From Chara braunii (lineage: Eukaryota > Streptophyta > Charophyceae > Charales > Characeae), in assembly GCA_003427395.1 (NCBI GenBank), contig BFEA01000175.1, forward strand, positions 966,486-993,951: a DNA stretch of 27,466 nt. The letters run 5' to 3'. Under the pieces are notes generated by a model. It was not told the origin of the DNA. It was given only the letters and a program-made list of their open reading frames with translations, and searched no databases. Shown here one piece after another: positions 1 through 10,160 of this stretch. Both the position numbers and the translations under genes were made by a program. Within the stretch, counting starts at the first letter, position 1. The number at the start of each line of letters is the position of its first letter.

Positions 1-35
1 CCATTCTTTCCTTAATGACACTATTTGTCTATACC
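1..35. repeat. Chimeric end, copy of 9669-9703
   Basis: These 35 bases are identical to 9669-9703 and stop exactly where the adapter at 36-73 begins. At 9669 the same sequence continues naturally into non-adapter DNA. The piece is therefore best read as the far end of a circularised mate-pair fragment and not as the true neighbour of base 74. Confidence 0.9.
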
Positions 36-73
36 CTGTCTCTTATACACATCTAGATGTGTATAAGAGACAG
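36..73. other. Nextera mate-pair junction adapter (sequencing artefact)
   Basis: The segment is the Tn5 mosaic end CTGTCTCTTATACACATCT followed directly by its reverse complement AGATGTGTATAAGAGACAG. This perfect 38-bp palindrome is the Illumina Nextera mate-pair circularisation junction. It is synthetic and was carried into the assembly. Sequence on its two sides should not be treated as adjacent in the genome. Confidence 0.98.
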
Positions 74-221
74 GTGCTATACCACTATCCATGATAAGAG
101 AAAACCACATAAAAGAAACCACCACTTAGGAATAATGGCTCCTCTTACTACCAATCGATAACTACTTCCTCTTGGCCAACCCAGAGGGCCGACACCGATG
201 TAAGAACACCGGTTTAACTAT

Positions 222-3200
222 CTACCCTTGTGTCTGGTTCTGCCTATAACGGCTCCCCAATGTGTCCAGTGATCCAGATCTCAACCACGGGTTCATATCT
301 AGCTTCGACTCCGCTGTAACTTTTGTCAATCGATTCTTCACTGCCCAGGTACTCGAAAACCACAGAATCCCTTTCTTTTGCCAATCTTCTCTAATGATCT
401 GCCTTATCTTATGTTTTACCATATTCTGAGCCTTTTCTGTGGGCCATACTTCCCCTTTGAAGAGTGCATCGCTTCTTCCCTGCCAGATTACTTCCATGAT
501 TATCCCCCTGCAGGTTTGTGCGATGTACCCCCAACCCTTCTCGAAAGGCTTTAGGCTATCTGCTTTGCCTGTAAGTATCCAAGAGTCCGTCCAGTCTAAT
601 AATTTCTCTGGAGACTTTCCTGTGAAACTTTCCCAGTGTCTCTGCTACCATTGCCAAAGTCTAACTGAGAAGGGGCAGTGAAGCCACAAATGTGGGGTTG
701 TTTCCCAGGCCCATTTGCAGCGTGTGCAGACTGACGAAACCTTCATCTGTCTGGAAATCAACCAAGTGGCCGAAGGAACTACTTGAAGCGATTGTAACCA
801 CAAAAGGGCTGCTGCCTTTTGACTGGTCATTTTTCTCAACTGGGACCACAGAGACTGTAGATCAGCTGGAGTGCATATCTTGGGGACATAATCATCCCAC
901 CGGCGAATAGCTACTGAAGTAGGGGAATTAGAGACTCTCTGTCTCTGCATCTCTCTCCCTACCTTCGTCGTGTAGAGTGCTAATGGGGCGATGTCCTTCC
1001 CTGTTTTTCCCATTTTCCAACCGAACAGAAATGGTTCTACTCTCTTCGGAATCAACGGCAGGCCACGTTGGCACTTGTCCTTGCCCCTGTTATTTGTAGT
1101 AACGCATACTCTGGCTTCTTCTAGTCCCTGAACTGAGTCTACCGTCCTTTCTTCTACAAATTTCAGAGGTCTGGATGCCGATAAATTATCTCTTGCGCCA
1201 GCCCGCGGTATCCACACCTGGACCCTCATATCTTGTTGCAGATTAGGGCCAATAATTCTCCAGAACTGTTCCTCTGCTAACTGGGGTTTTCACCAAGTAT
1301 CTTTAGCCGGCAATAAGTTGTTCTTCAACAGCGATTTCCAGTACTTTGGAATAGCTGCTCTTAAGGCCTCGTAATAGATACGTACATTGTGAAGTCTTGG
1401 TAACATCCTCCTGAGTGTGGTCAGAGGTATCCAGTCCTGCAGTCGGTCCTCCCACAAATAACTCACCTTCAAAATCCCTTTTGAGACTCAACATCTGCCA
1501 AAACTGCCTGCTGTGTCTGCTGCCGAAAAGGTCGAGCCGTCCGTTCGCCGAATAAAGATGTTCTCAAATAGCAACTGATTCAACACCATACCTTCTGAAG
1601 TTGGGGGTGAAAGTTGTTGGGGGAGAAGTTTCCTCCAGGCTGTAAGAATGACCCTCCAAATCCGAGATTGTGGTCTCTTATTTGCATATGAGGGGAGGAG
1701 AAGACAATGCCAGACATCCGAGTGGTCTTTCAATTCCCATTCCATTCCTAAAATGTATTCAGCTAGTTTCTTCCAACTTTTCTCATTCTCCTCAAACATA
1801 GCTTTGATGGGCCACCTTGCCAATAGAGCGTGATTTTGGTGTTTCGGTTCTATAAGGCCTAACCCTCCTTCCGACCTAGGTTGTGCAATGACGTCCCAAG
1901 CTACCTTCGACAAGAACCCTTTGCCGTCTTTGTGAGAGGGTTTCCATGTATACCCTGCAGCAGCCTGTTTCACTTTCCTGTACGCCTTCTCCCCCAGCAA
2001 GTGCACCACCATTGGAAACCATAATATCGAGAAAGCTGCTATTGACACTACTAAGGTTCGTCCAAAAAGTGACAAGTTATGTCTGCGCTCCCAGCTCGCT
2101 ATTATAGCAGTCACCCTGGTTTCCAAAATCTCATCCTGCTTTGGTGAAGCATTACCCAATGAAATCTGCACCCCCAAGAGTCTTTCTGAGTCCACTTCTT
2201 TCACTCTACTCATTCCCCAATCACATGCCTGCGACCTAGGTTCAGGGAGGAGGTACGTAGATTTACCCCAATTTATCGAAGCTTCCGATAATACATAGTA
2301 TTCGTCCAATACATTATTTAGTTCATTCAGCGAGGCCTGGGTATTTTTACACACCAGCGTCAGATCGTCAGCAAGAGCATTTCCTTTCCAGTCTAGTGTA
2401 GGAGAGAGTTGCAAACCCTCTATAGTAGAATTATGTTGTATGTTATTCAATAGTACATCTAATTGGACCATGAATAGCAAGGGAGCCAGGGGACAACCCT
2501 GACGCAACGAGCGAGACAATGCGATCTCATTCGACAGATATCCGTTGACATTCACTACTGCTGTTCCTCTCGAGTACATTGCCTTAATTATTTTCGTAAA
2601 GTTTGTCCCGAAATTCATTCTCTGCAAAGTGGTGGCCATGAAAGCCCAGCCCACTTTATCATAGGCTTTGTCCAGGTCAATGAGTAGCATGGCCACGTTT
2701 CTGTTTTCCTTTCCAATGATCTCTAGAGCTTGGATATTAGCCAAAATATTTTCATGGATAGATTGGCCCTTCACGAAAGCCCTCTGCTCCTTCCCAATCA
2801 ATGTTGGCAGATATCTGGCCAACCGAATGGCCATCACTTTAGCTAGGATTTTATACGAAACGTTAAGGAGAGACACCGGTCTATAATTTTTAACTTGTTT
2901 TTTGTCTCCCTTCTTATACATCAGTGTAATAATCCCTTGAGTTAGGCTCTTGGGGAGTTGTCCACCATTTAATAGTCTGTTACCGATCTGGGTAAAAAAT
3001 GGGCCCATTATGTTCCATGTTTCTGTAAAGAATTTGACGGGCAACCCGTCTGAGCCGGGGCATTTTCCTGTCTTCATCTCACTCAAGGCTTGTCTTAACT
3101 CCTCAGTTGTGAAAGGCCTATCCAAATCTAGTCTACCCTGCCTGGAGATCTGTACCGTTGTTCGATCCCAGAAAGTTGACCCTTGGAGCAGACTTGTCCC

Positions 3201-4502
3201 GAATCCTGTGTCTGCTCCTTTCGAAGTGAAAATGTCTCGAAAGTACTCAGCAACGTATTCTCCCATCGCCTGGGTTGTCTCAGCTAATGGTGCAGAGGAA
3301 AGTAGGGGGTGTGCAAGTTGTCTCAGAAGGGGCCTAGCCTGTTGTGTAATGAGAGAGCGGAATGTGAGTTTTGTCATTCTATCGAAACCAATAACTCCTC
3401 TCAGACTCAACCATTCCAGCCACTGGGACTGGCGCTGGGCCTCAAATTATTCCAAATCCAACAGTAGTATCCTTCTTCTGTTCGCCCAGTAGAGGTTCGA
3501 ATATGGATCATCCCGTAACTGTTTCTCTGCTTCCGCTATTGCGTTTCTCAGTTCTTTCTCCCTGCGGTTCCTATTACTTGCTTTAATCTGCGAAAAAATG
3601 TTTAAATTATTTGAAATTATTGAGAGGCCAGTGTCGGCCCAGTTTTCCTCGCTTCGGAACAATGGCTTTGCTTTATCCCAGTCCCTCATATGCCTAGCCA
3701 CCCAAGACTTAATACCCTCATCTTTTAGATTGGTGGTATTCAGGCGGAAGGGGGCCCTCATCTTGATAATGTGCTCCTCCGAAAGAATTTCCATTGTGAC
3801 AGGATAATGGTCCGCTAAGTACGATATCTGGAAGTCGGACCAAATACATCTGTGCCAGGGAGCCCCTCTGGCTAGGAGGAAATCTAACCTCCTTCCAGAT
3901 GCTAGGGCACTAAACCAGGTAATCCCATTATCCTCAGGGTTCATTATCCTATACACGTCAGTCAGGTTCTAAGACTCCATGAATTCCCACAGGAGTTTTG
4001 AATCCTCTCTGAGGGGGTCTAGGCGGGGGGTATCTAATCCGGGGGTGGGAATTGTGTTCCAGTCGGCCGCCAATACCAAATGTTCAGTATCTGGAATATA
4101 GGAGGGTAGGTTCGCGAAAAAGGTCGACCTCTCTTTGTAGTCGACCGGCGCATATATAGACATTACCGCCTAGTCTTCCGGGCCTAACGCGAATTTCACC
4201 CACACAAAACGGTCTGACAGGTCTGCAAAAGAATCAACTATTTCCACTTCGAGGTCTTTGTGGAACAGAACTGCTGTACCCCCTTTAGTGCCCTCTGCTG
4301 GAGCCCAGTATTGTGGGCCCTGCCACCAGTTCCTAGCCTCTGCGATTTTTATAGAGTTTAATTTAGTTTCTTGAATGCACAGAATATGAGTGATATTCGT
4401 GTGACACCACGCTTTTACCCTGCTACGTTTCTGTCTCCCTGTTGTATCTCCCAACCCTTGCAGATTCCAAGTTGCTATTCTAATTTTGCCAGGCAGCACC
4501 AT
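222..4502 (-). pseudogene. LINE-A ORF2: endonuclease/reverse transcriptase, stop-riddled
   Basis: ORF2 would nick target DNA and copy the element RNA into it. It starts at ATG 4502 and stays in one frame to the stop at 222, about 1,427 codons. Endonuclease part (4502-3650): ATWNLQGLGD, CIQETKL, LAADWNTIP and ADHYPV match the catalytic motifs of APE-type LINE nucleases. Reverse transcriptase part (about 3150-2200): PGSDGLP, NYRPVSLLN, LDKAYDKVGW, RQGCPLAP and ALADDLTLV, the last being the YADD box with Leu for Tyr. A C-terminal zinc motif CTRC-x7-H-x4-C lies near 700 (zf-RVT type). Six in-frame stops break it: TAG 4170, TAG 3969, TAA 3447, TGA 1488, TGA 1290 and TAG 645. No frameshift is needed. 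All six are explicable as single transitions from Gln, Arg or Trp codons. It is not functional as it stands. Confidence 0.92.
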
Positions 4503-6750
4503 GGGACGCCGCCCATTAACCGCCCTGCTGTTGGATTGGACGTAGCAACAAGGATGTCTGCTTCTTCGTTTTTAACAGGTCTCCTGGCCCTTTCCTGTGA
4601 TAGGTGCCAGGGGTGTTGCAAAGTCTCAGAGAACCTAGCAGAGCATACCCCTTCTTTCATATCTGCATAGGCCAGCCAATTCACCAAATCTTGGCCTGAG
4701 GCCTTGTCTGCTAATCGAATCTGTGAGGGGAGGTCACTGCCTGGGTTCGTAAGTTGCTCCCACGTCACCCAGTGTGGGAGGGTGGACTTAAGTTTTTCTT
4801 GTGTTTCATCCTCGAAGTGCAGATTAAGAAACGCAAAGTACAGCACGACCTTCAGGTCTCCTTCCTCCTTAATTATATGGCGTCCCATGCGTGGATCCGG
4901 GATGTAGCCCACCAGACAGCTATCATTGATTGTTTGTCTCCCAGCTTCTACCACCTGTGCTTCGGTGGGTGGCCCAGAAACAGCGAAAATTGGAATGTCG
5001 AACCCAGCCCCCTGTGAGTGCTTGGTTAGCAGCGAAGGCCCTTGATTTGACGAAGTACACCAAGCCTTTAGGTTTGGTCCTCTGTCCCTTGGACCCCCCT
5101 GCCTCTGGCGAGTATGGGGTAGCGCGGGCCGAGCCATTCTTCTGTTTTTTGGACGGAGCCACTAATCCTGACTTTCCCCGTGCAATTCTCGTCTGGAGCG
5201 AGCCAACTGGGGCATCTAAGAGGGGATCTGTCATAGTGCTTTCCGTCATCACCGTATTGCCGTCTGTCAGCAGACGAATCTCCCCAGGCAGGGGTATAGT
5301 TGCTTCCAAATCGGCCGCCCTTGTGGGTTGGCCGTTGAAGTCCACTGCCATAGTTGGTGTTATCATCGAGGATTTTTCACCAGATGGCGTCACCTCCAGA
5401 TTATATATAGCGTTATCGTACCTCGTGACAAAGTCATCCGGGTGTGTTGTGACCTCCTTAGGTGAAGTCTCGCTGATCAGCGAGGGACCATTAGGATCGG
5501 CAATAATGCTTGGGGTAATTAGCGGGGGATTAGGATAGCGCGTCGGTAGAGGGGACCTCTTTCTTTCCCTTTCTTTCCTCCTGTCCTCCCTTTCCCTTTC
5601 CTTCTCCCTTTCTCTCTCACTCTCTCTTTCCCTTTGCACCTCCTTTAATCTCTCTCTCTCCCTCTCTCTTTCCACCTCTCTCTCTTTCTCTCTCTGCCGC
5701 TCCCTGTCCCTTTCTTCCTGATCCTCTAACTCTTTCAACCTTATCCGTTCCAGCTCCCGAAGTCTTTCCTCTTCCCTCACTCTCTTCTGTTCCGCCTCTT
5801 TCTTTCTCCTCTTTTTCCTTCTTATCAATTTCCATCTGTCTCGCTTTCGCCCTTTCTTTCGCTCTTTCTTCCTCTCTCTTCCGTTCCTTCTCTAGCTCTT
5901 TCTCTTTCTGCAGTTGTTTCTCGCAAGCCCAGATTTCGAAATCGTCTGGGGGCTTAATTTCCATCTCTTCTGTCTGTCTTCTCCTTCTCCCCGGACAATC
6001 CGGATCATCATCAGTATGAAAATATTGTTTACAGACGGAGCACCAGTCTGTAGTTGGGCATGCAACTTCAATCGTGATCAAGGTTTCCTTTCCATCAGGA
6101 ATCCCGATGACTAGATAGGGAGTATACCTATCCACTGCCGCTGCTTCCAAATCAAATCGAATATTGTGAAGTTCAGGTTCCGATGGACGTTTAGTCAACG
6201 GGAGAGTTCTAATTACCCTTCCAAACGCCTTTTCGACAGCGTCTTCGATCACTGGCAAACCTGCCAGAGGGACCTGAAGGCAGCGAACCCAGAAGAAGGC
6301 AAACTTGTTCGTTTCCTTCCACGTTTGCAACTCTCGTTCTGACATTCAGGGTCTGATCCGCAGTTTGTGGATTCTCCCATCGAGTTCGACTTCATCAAAT
6401 TGCTTTAACAATAAGTATTCTGCGACCTCTTTGGTGCTCGTGATATAGGAGATCAGGTTCCGACCTTCATTCTTAAATAGCCCCCGAAGTGGTTCCGGAC
6501 CCAGCATCGAACTGCCAATCCAACTATTTTCGTAAGCTCTGATGAGTTTTTTCTTCAATCCTACCGAGAAAGAGTCAGATTCCTCCCCGAACATTATTGT
6601 GACCCCGTGCTTACTCAGCCATCGTGTTTGCGCCTCGTGGGCCTCAGGAGCAATGTGTACCCTCACCTAGTCCTCCCCCCTTTCGATCTGATCGGGGTGA
6701 TCACATATTAGCCCTTTCGGCAAAATTCCCCCATGATAACATTCTTGCAT
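4475..6750 (-). pseudogene. LINE-A ORF1: nucleic-acid-binding (gag-like) protein, broken
   Basis: ORF1 proteins of plant L1 elements bind the element RNA. I place the start at ATG 6750, since the open stretch 6666-6346 begins with GTG right after an in-frame TAG (6667-6669). A TGA at 6346 also interrupts it. The middle part has WVRCLQVPLAG and a segment before the knuckle CSVCKQYFHTDDDPDC (CX2CX4HX6C, two residues longer than a classical CCHC). This layout resembles the DUF4283 plus zf-CCHC_4 order of plant L1 ORF1. A long Arg/Glu-rich, probably helical tract follows (about 5950-5560). The frame changes near 5825, inside the charged tract, and again near 5010. The last segment ends at TAG 4475, overlapping the start of ORF2. 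It is a pseudogene; the family is clear, exact residue boundaries are not. Confidence 0.82.
5555..5830. repeat. CT-rich (GA on minus) low-complexity tract inside ORF1
   Basis: The plus strand is a run of CTTTCC, CTCTCT and similar units. On the minus strand this encodes the repeating Arg-Glu segment of LINE-A ORF1. Such tracts slip easily, which may explain the frame change near 5825. Confidence 0.8.
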
Positions 6751-7187
6751 GGTTTGCCAGAGTCGAGCTCTATCAGGGGAGGAAGGGGGAAGGGAGGCAG
6801 GGCCCCCTCCGTTACTGGACCCCATGTCCATCACGCTGTAATAATATTATCCACTAATATCCAGTATATATCGGAAGCTTCAATAAGTAAAGGAGTATCT
6901 CCACCCTCCCCCTAGACAATCCAAGTTCTGACAAAGGTAGGGAAACGGTGAGAGATTACCCAATTGCTTTCCGTGGTAGTCTTGACACTTCGCTTCCCGC
7001 CCGACCAATGAAGTGTGTAGTCCTCTCTTAGAACCCCTCCTCACCTATCCGTAATCCCCGGTGGGGAGTAACGACCTTCTTTCCCGTATCCCACTCATAG
7101 ATGGGATCGAGCTGGATTGTTCTTCGAGCCCGTTCAGCGCCTTGTTCTCCACCTCTTGCTGTTGGCAATTATATAACTGTCCCTCCT
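6751..7187. other. No gene seen; possible LINE-A 5' leader
   Basis: There is no supported coding region. It lies just upstream of the LINE-A ORF1 start and may hold its 5' untranslated region. No repeat pair or target duplication marks where the element ends. Confidence 0.4.
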
Positions 7188-7350
7188 CGCTTCATTGACT
7201 CGGGGCTGCCACGCAGGTTCAAGTAATCGGCAAATTCCATGCTTCCACGCGTGGGGTCCACTCCAACGTGTCTCGTCACTGTACCTCCATGCCTCAACAA
7301 CTCGGGCCTGCCATGCAGGCTCGAGCAGTCGGTGTTTTCCAGGTCCCCTC
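7188..7350. repeat. Two-unit imperfect direct repeat
   Basis: Two related blocks lie about 95 bases apart, near 7190-7235 and 7283-7330. Both read approximately CTCGGG-CTGCCA-GCAGG-TC-AG-A-TCGG. The identity is imperfect. Function is unknown. Confidence 0.55.
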
Positions 7351-7616
7351 GGCCAAATTCTAGTCATTCCATGGTATGACAAGTTAAGTGATCATTAATC
7401 ATTAACACGTGATCGAGAGCCATCAAGGGATCGACTAGGGATCATACTCTGAACGCGCCGGCGCTCCTACCCCAATCAAGGGATAGTTGAGTATCATCAC
7501 GCGGCCGCATAGCTCAGCCATGCCGCCTACTAATCGAGGCGTACTTCGTTCCTCAACACGTCCTGTGGACCCGAAGCACACTCTTCCTAGCAGGCGTCGG
7601 CCGGCCCGGGCTCGGT
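7351..7616. other. Unannotated spacer
   Basis: I see no coding, RNA or repeat signal here apart from local GC-rich palindromic sites such as GCGGCCGC near 7502. Confidence 0.3.
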
Positions 7617-7783
7617 AAGTTAGCACTAATCCTCATGCGGAAATTAGCGCTAACTTAGCGCACCCGTAGCACTACCGGTTCGCATGCCAGGTCCCCCAAA
7701 AGACCGAGCTTGACTTTTGGGGCTGGCCGTTCGTTTTAAAACAACGGCTGCCCCTTACACCAAAAAAACGAGGGGCCGTTGGG

Positions 7784-7824
<41 letters not shown>
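7784..7824 (+). repeat. A41 homopolymer
   Basis: A run of 41 A residues, possibly the tail of a retroposed sequence on the plus strand. No target duplication or recognisable body was identified upstream. Confidence 0.9.
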
Positions 7825-7827
<3 letters not shown>

Positions 7828-7883
7828 GGAGACTGAGGAAAAACGAGGCTGCTGGAGCAGCAACAAAAATAAAAGAAGTTTTG

Positions 7884-8110
7884 TACCTGGCCACTGTCGC
7901 GGCCAGGTTCCCAAGCGGTTTGCTGCACTTGTGCAGCAAACCAGCTAGGGGGCTTGCACCGAACATGGTCAGGTTTAGGGAAGGGGAGAGTTTCCTTTTT
8001 TTTATTGTTTGAACCTGGCCACGGTCAGGGCCAGGTTCTCGAGTGGTTTGCTGCACTTTGTGCAGCAAACCAGCTAAGAGCCTAGCTCTGAACTTGGCCA
8101 GGTCTAGGAG
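7884..8110. repeat. Tandem duplication of a ~105-125 bp hairpin unit
   Basis: 7884-7985 and 8011-8110 are diverged copies of one unit. Each contains a CCTGGCC...GGCCAGG stem followed by the 12-bp GGTTTGCTGCAC/GTGCAGCAAACC stem. Stem sequences are kept exactly while linkers differ, which suggests that pairing was retained. Confidence 0.8.
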
Positions 8111-8354
8111 AAGGTGCACTGCTGAGGTTGAACCTCAGCAGTAGCAGATCAACAAGGGAGGTGGCTGAATACAGCCTCCCCTTGCTGAACTTATTAGAGG
8201 GAAAGGGCCAGGTCCTTTTCCTTGTGAATGGGCCTGGCCATTTCTGCTATGTGGGTTGGTATGGGCCCTTGATCTCTCACGTAGAGATCAAGGGCCCAGC
8301 CTGAGCTCGAATTTTTGGCTGAGAGCTCAGGCTGCTAGCACCACCTCCTACAAC

Positions 8355-8361
8355 TATAAAA
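8355..8361 (+). promoter_or_regulatory. TATA-box-like element
   Basis: TATAAAA stands in a CTATAAAAGC context immediately after the strongest hairpins. It would suit a Pol II promoter reading plus. No downstream ORF of credible length is found, so any transcript would be non-coding or belong to a degraded retroelement. Confidence 0.35.
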
Positions 8362-8635
8362 GCAGCCAGAAAGCAGTCAGCCAGCAATCATTTGTGGCTG
8401 GTGCTGCTAGCAATTCACCTGAGTGAATGCTGGCTTGCTGCTGCTGAGAGGTGCTGCTAATGAAAGAAGGAGCTGCTGCTGGTTGGAGTGAGAGAGAGGG
8501 GAGGACTGCTAGAGGTGGCCATACTTGTGGAACACAAACATAGCCGCCATCTCAGCGGGGTAGAGAGAGAGAGAGCGCCGGAGGTCTATAGTGCGCGCAA
8601 GAGAGGAAGAGCTTCCATAGCCGCCACTTTCCTGG

Positions 8636-8995
8636 TGCGGTGCAGGGGAAACTCTGCCCATTTTGGACGGCAGCGGCAGTAGCTTTTTGCGGTGCGGGGG
8701 AGACTATGCCCATTTGTCACTGTGACGGCGACGCTTTTGGGCAGCAACGCGGGAGCGCTGCCGAACTTTTGTGGCGGCGGCACTTGGAGTTGGCGTGATA
8801 CAAGAAAATGCTGCCCGGTTTTTGTGGCGACAACATTGTTTTTTTTTTTCGGTAACGCGGAAGCGCTGCTGAAATATTGGGTACAACTTTGGGTTTGGTG
8901 GCGGTGACGCAGAAGCGCTACCGAATTTTTCAGTAGCGGCATTAGACTTAACGACAGCGGTGAGAAAGTACTGCTGAGTTTTTACGGCAGTGGTG
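8636..8995. repeat. Degenerate ~53-bp tandem repeat (about 7 units)
   Basis: Units begin near 8636, 8690, 8743, 8796, 8850, 8901 and 8956, giving a period of 51-55 bases. The shared core is roughly GCGGTGACGCGGAAGCGCTG followed by CCGAATTTTTGTGGCGGC. Earlier traces may reach 8530. The period is not a multiple of three and the frames are not kept, so it is unlikely to be coding. Confidence 0.7.
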
Positions 8996-9668
8996 GGGGT
9001 TTTCATCATATTGGCTGCATAAGGTGGCGACCAAGTATTGACGCGAGGGGGGATATATCAGAGTGGAGCTACATTTTGGAGTGTAGTGGGGTTGACGTGG
9101 CAAGATTGGGGTAAGAGACGTTGCATTGGAGCATCGTCTAGTTGTTGCAAGTGATCGTGTGAGGGTCACGGCAAGTGATCATCTTTGAGGGAGTGGTGGT
9201 GATCGCCTTGTTGACGACTTGCGTGACAACCTACTCATTAAAAGGCGTGATTCTACGCGGTTTTCTTGAGTGAGCCGCGTTCATCTCAACTTCACTAAAG
9301 GTCAGTTTGACTCAGACCCTTAACACCTGTGTGAACCCACACTTGCTTGACCCTGTTCTTCGGACGTTCACTGAAAAAGGTAGAGGAAGTTGTGTCCTGT
9401 TTACACGTGTGAATGAAAGTCTGACATGAGTTTGGGAATGCATTGTTTTCTTTTGAACTTGTTGTTTTGCTTGACGTGCAGGTAGGTAGAAGGATGCCTG
9501 AGAATGAAAGATCTGATCATGTTAATGGGAGGGAATGAAAGGATAGTTGTCTTCTATTTCTCGCTTGCATGCATGTTGAAAGGAATGACAACGAGTGGAC
9601 GACGAAAAGGAACTTGATCACACAAAGAAGAAGAAATCAATTGGACATAGACTTTTTCCTGAGGATGC
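8996..9668. other. No feature recognised
   Basis: No ORF, RNA gene or repeat family could be supported. The sequence is of mixed composition and may be the interior of a decayed element. Confidence 0.3.
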
Positions 9669-9703
9669 CCATTCTTTCCTTAATGACACTATTTGTCTAT
9701 ACC
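9669..9703. repeat. Genomic source of the window's first 35 bases
   Basis: The segment is identical to 1-35, but here it continues into ordinary sequence (GTCCATCTG...). This is likely the authentic location of the sequence captured by the mate-pair junction. Confidence 0.88.
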
Positions 9704-10160
9704 CGTCCATCTGAATGTTCTTCTTCTCTGTGATCTCCTTATTCGTCTAGGTTCGTTGCCTTAGGGGCCGACCCTGTTAACAACTCAGAGTGAACCGCTT
9801 AGGCGGGGGGGTACCATGCTGTTGTGGTGGAGCCAGCCTGACTTCTGAGATCCGAGGTTCACTCGGACGTGGACAAGGGGTATCCCAGACCACCTCCTAG
9901 GGGACGGACGTGTGCTATTCACGGAGTGCGTTAAGTTCTTGGCGGATCACGTTAAGAAGGACCGCTATAGTTTACCCTTCTAGTGGCCGTCTTAGGAGCC
10001 ACAAACGAATGGGGAGCTGGCGCCATAAGAAGCCCAGTTCGTGTGTTCACTAGCTATGGACGGAGTGCGACTAGGCACTACCCTCGTGGATAGGGTTGCA
10101 CCATAAGAAGTGCAAGTCTGGGATAGTCAGGCTAGTTGACAAAAAAATGTAACTAAAGCA
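9704..10160. other. Possibly structured non-coding segment with internal repeats
   Basis: Two short hairpins share the loop motif CCATAAGAAG: GAGCTGG/CCAGTTC around 10014-10040, and TTGCAC/GTGCAA at 10096-10115. The phrase ACGGAGTGCG occurs near 9918 and again near 10060, each preceded by GTGTG and TTCAC. No ORF is credible. I do not recognise an RNA family. Confidence 0.35.

Larger units (their letters stand above)
74..6750 (-). mobile_element. LINE-A: L1-type non-LTR retrotransposon, decayed
   Basis: This is a nearly complete non-LTR retrotransposon read on the minus strand. ORF1 (6750 to 4475) encodes a nucleic-acid-binding protein. ORF2 (4502 to 222) encodes an apurinic-type endonuclease, a reverse transcriptase and a C-terminal zinc motif. 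The two frames overlap by about 28 bases, as is common in L1. The 3' end (74-221) runs into the adapter, so the tail and target duplication are not visible. The 5' boundary was not located and may lie beyond 6750. Both ORFs are dead, but reading frame is kept across most of ORF2, so the copy is only moderately old. Confidence 0.9.
7617..8428. repeat. Cluster of consecutive perfect or near-perfect hairpins
   Basis: Successive inverted repeats fill this stretch. 7617-7630 pairs with 7643-7656 (13 of 14). 7694-7702 pairs with 7714-7722. 7917-7928 pairs with 7931-7942 (12 bp, loop of 2). 8012-8020 pairs with 8029-8037. 8045-8056 pairs with 8060-8071 (12 bp). 8118-8129 pairs with 8131-8142 (12 bp, loop of 1). 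8263-8277 pairs with 8283-8297 (15 bp perfect, GGGCCCTTGATCTCT). 8298-8308 pairs with 8323-8333 (11 bp). 8413-8418 pairs with 8423-8428. No protein-coding potential is evident. It may be the long terminal or leader part of an unrecognised element. Confidence 0.85.

Noticed and set aside
222-4502. Alternative genetic code explaining the stops in LINE-A ORF2
   Set aside because: TAA, TAG and TGA all occur inside the frame, while conserved motifs elsewhere use ordinary codons. Decay is simpler.
7779-8012. Poly-Lys ORF (plus) or poly-Phe ORFs (minus) around 7784-7824
   Set aside because: The apparent residues come from the A41 homopolymer, and the surrounding sequence is made of hairpins.
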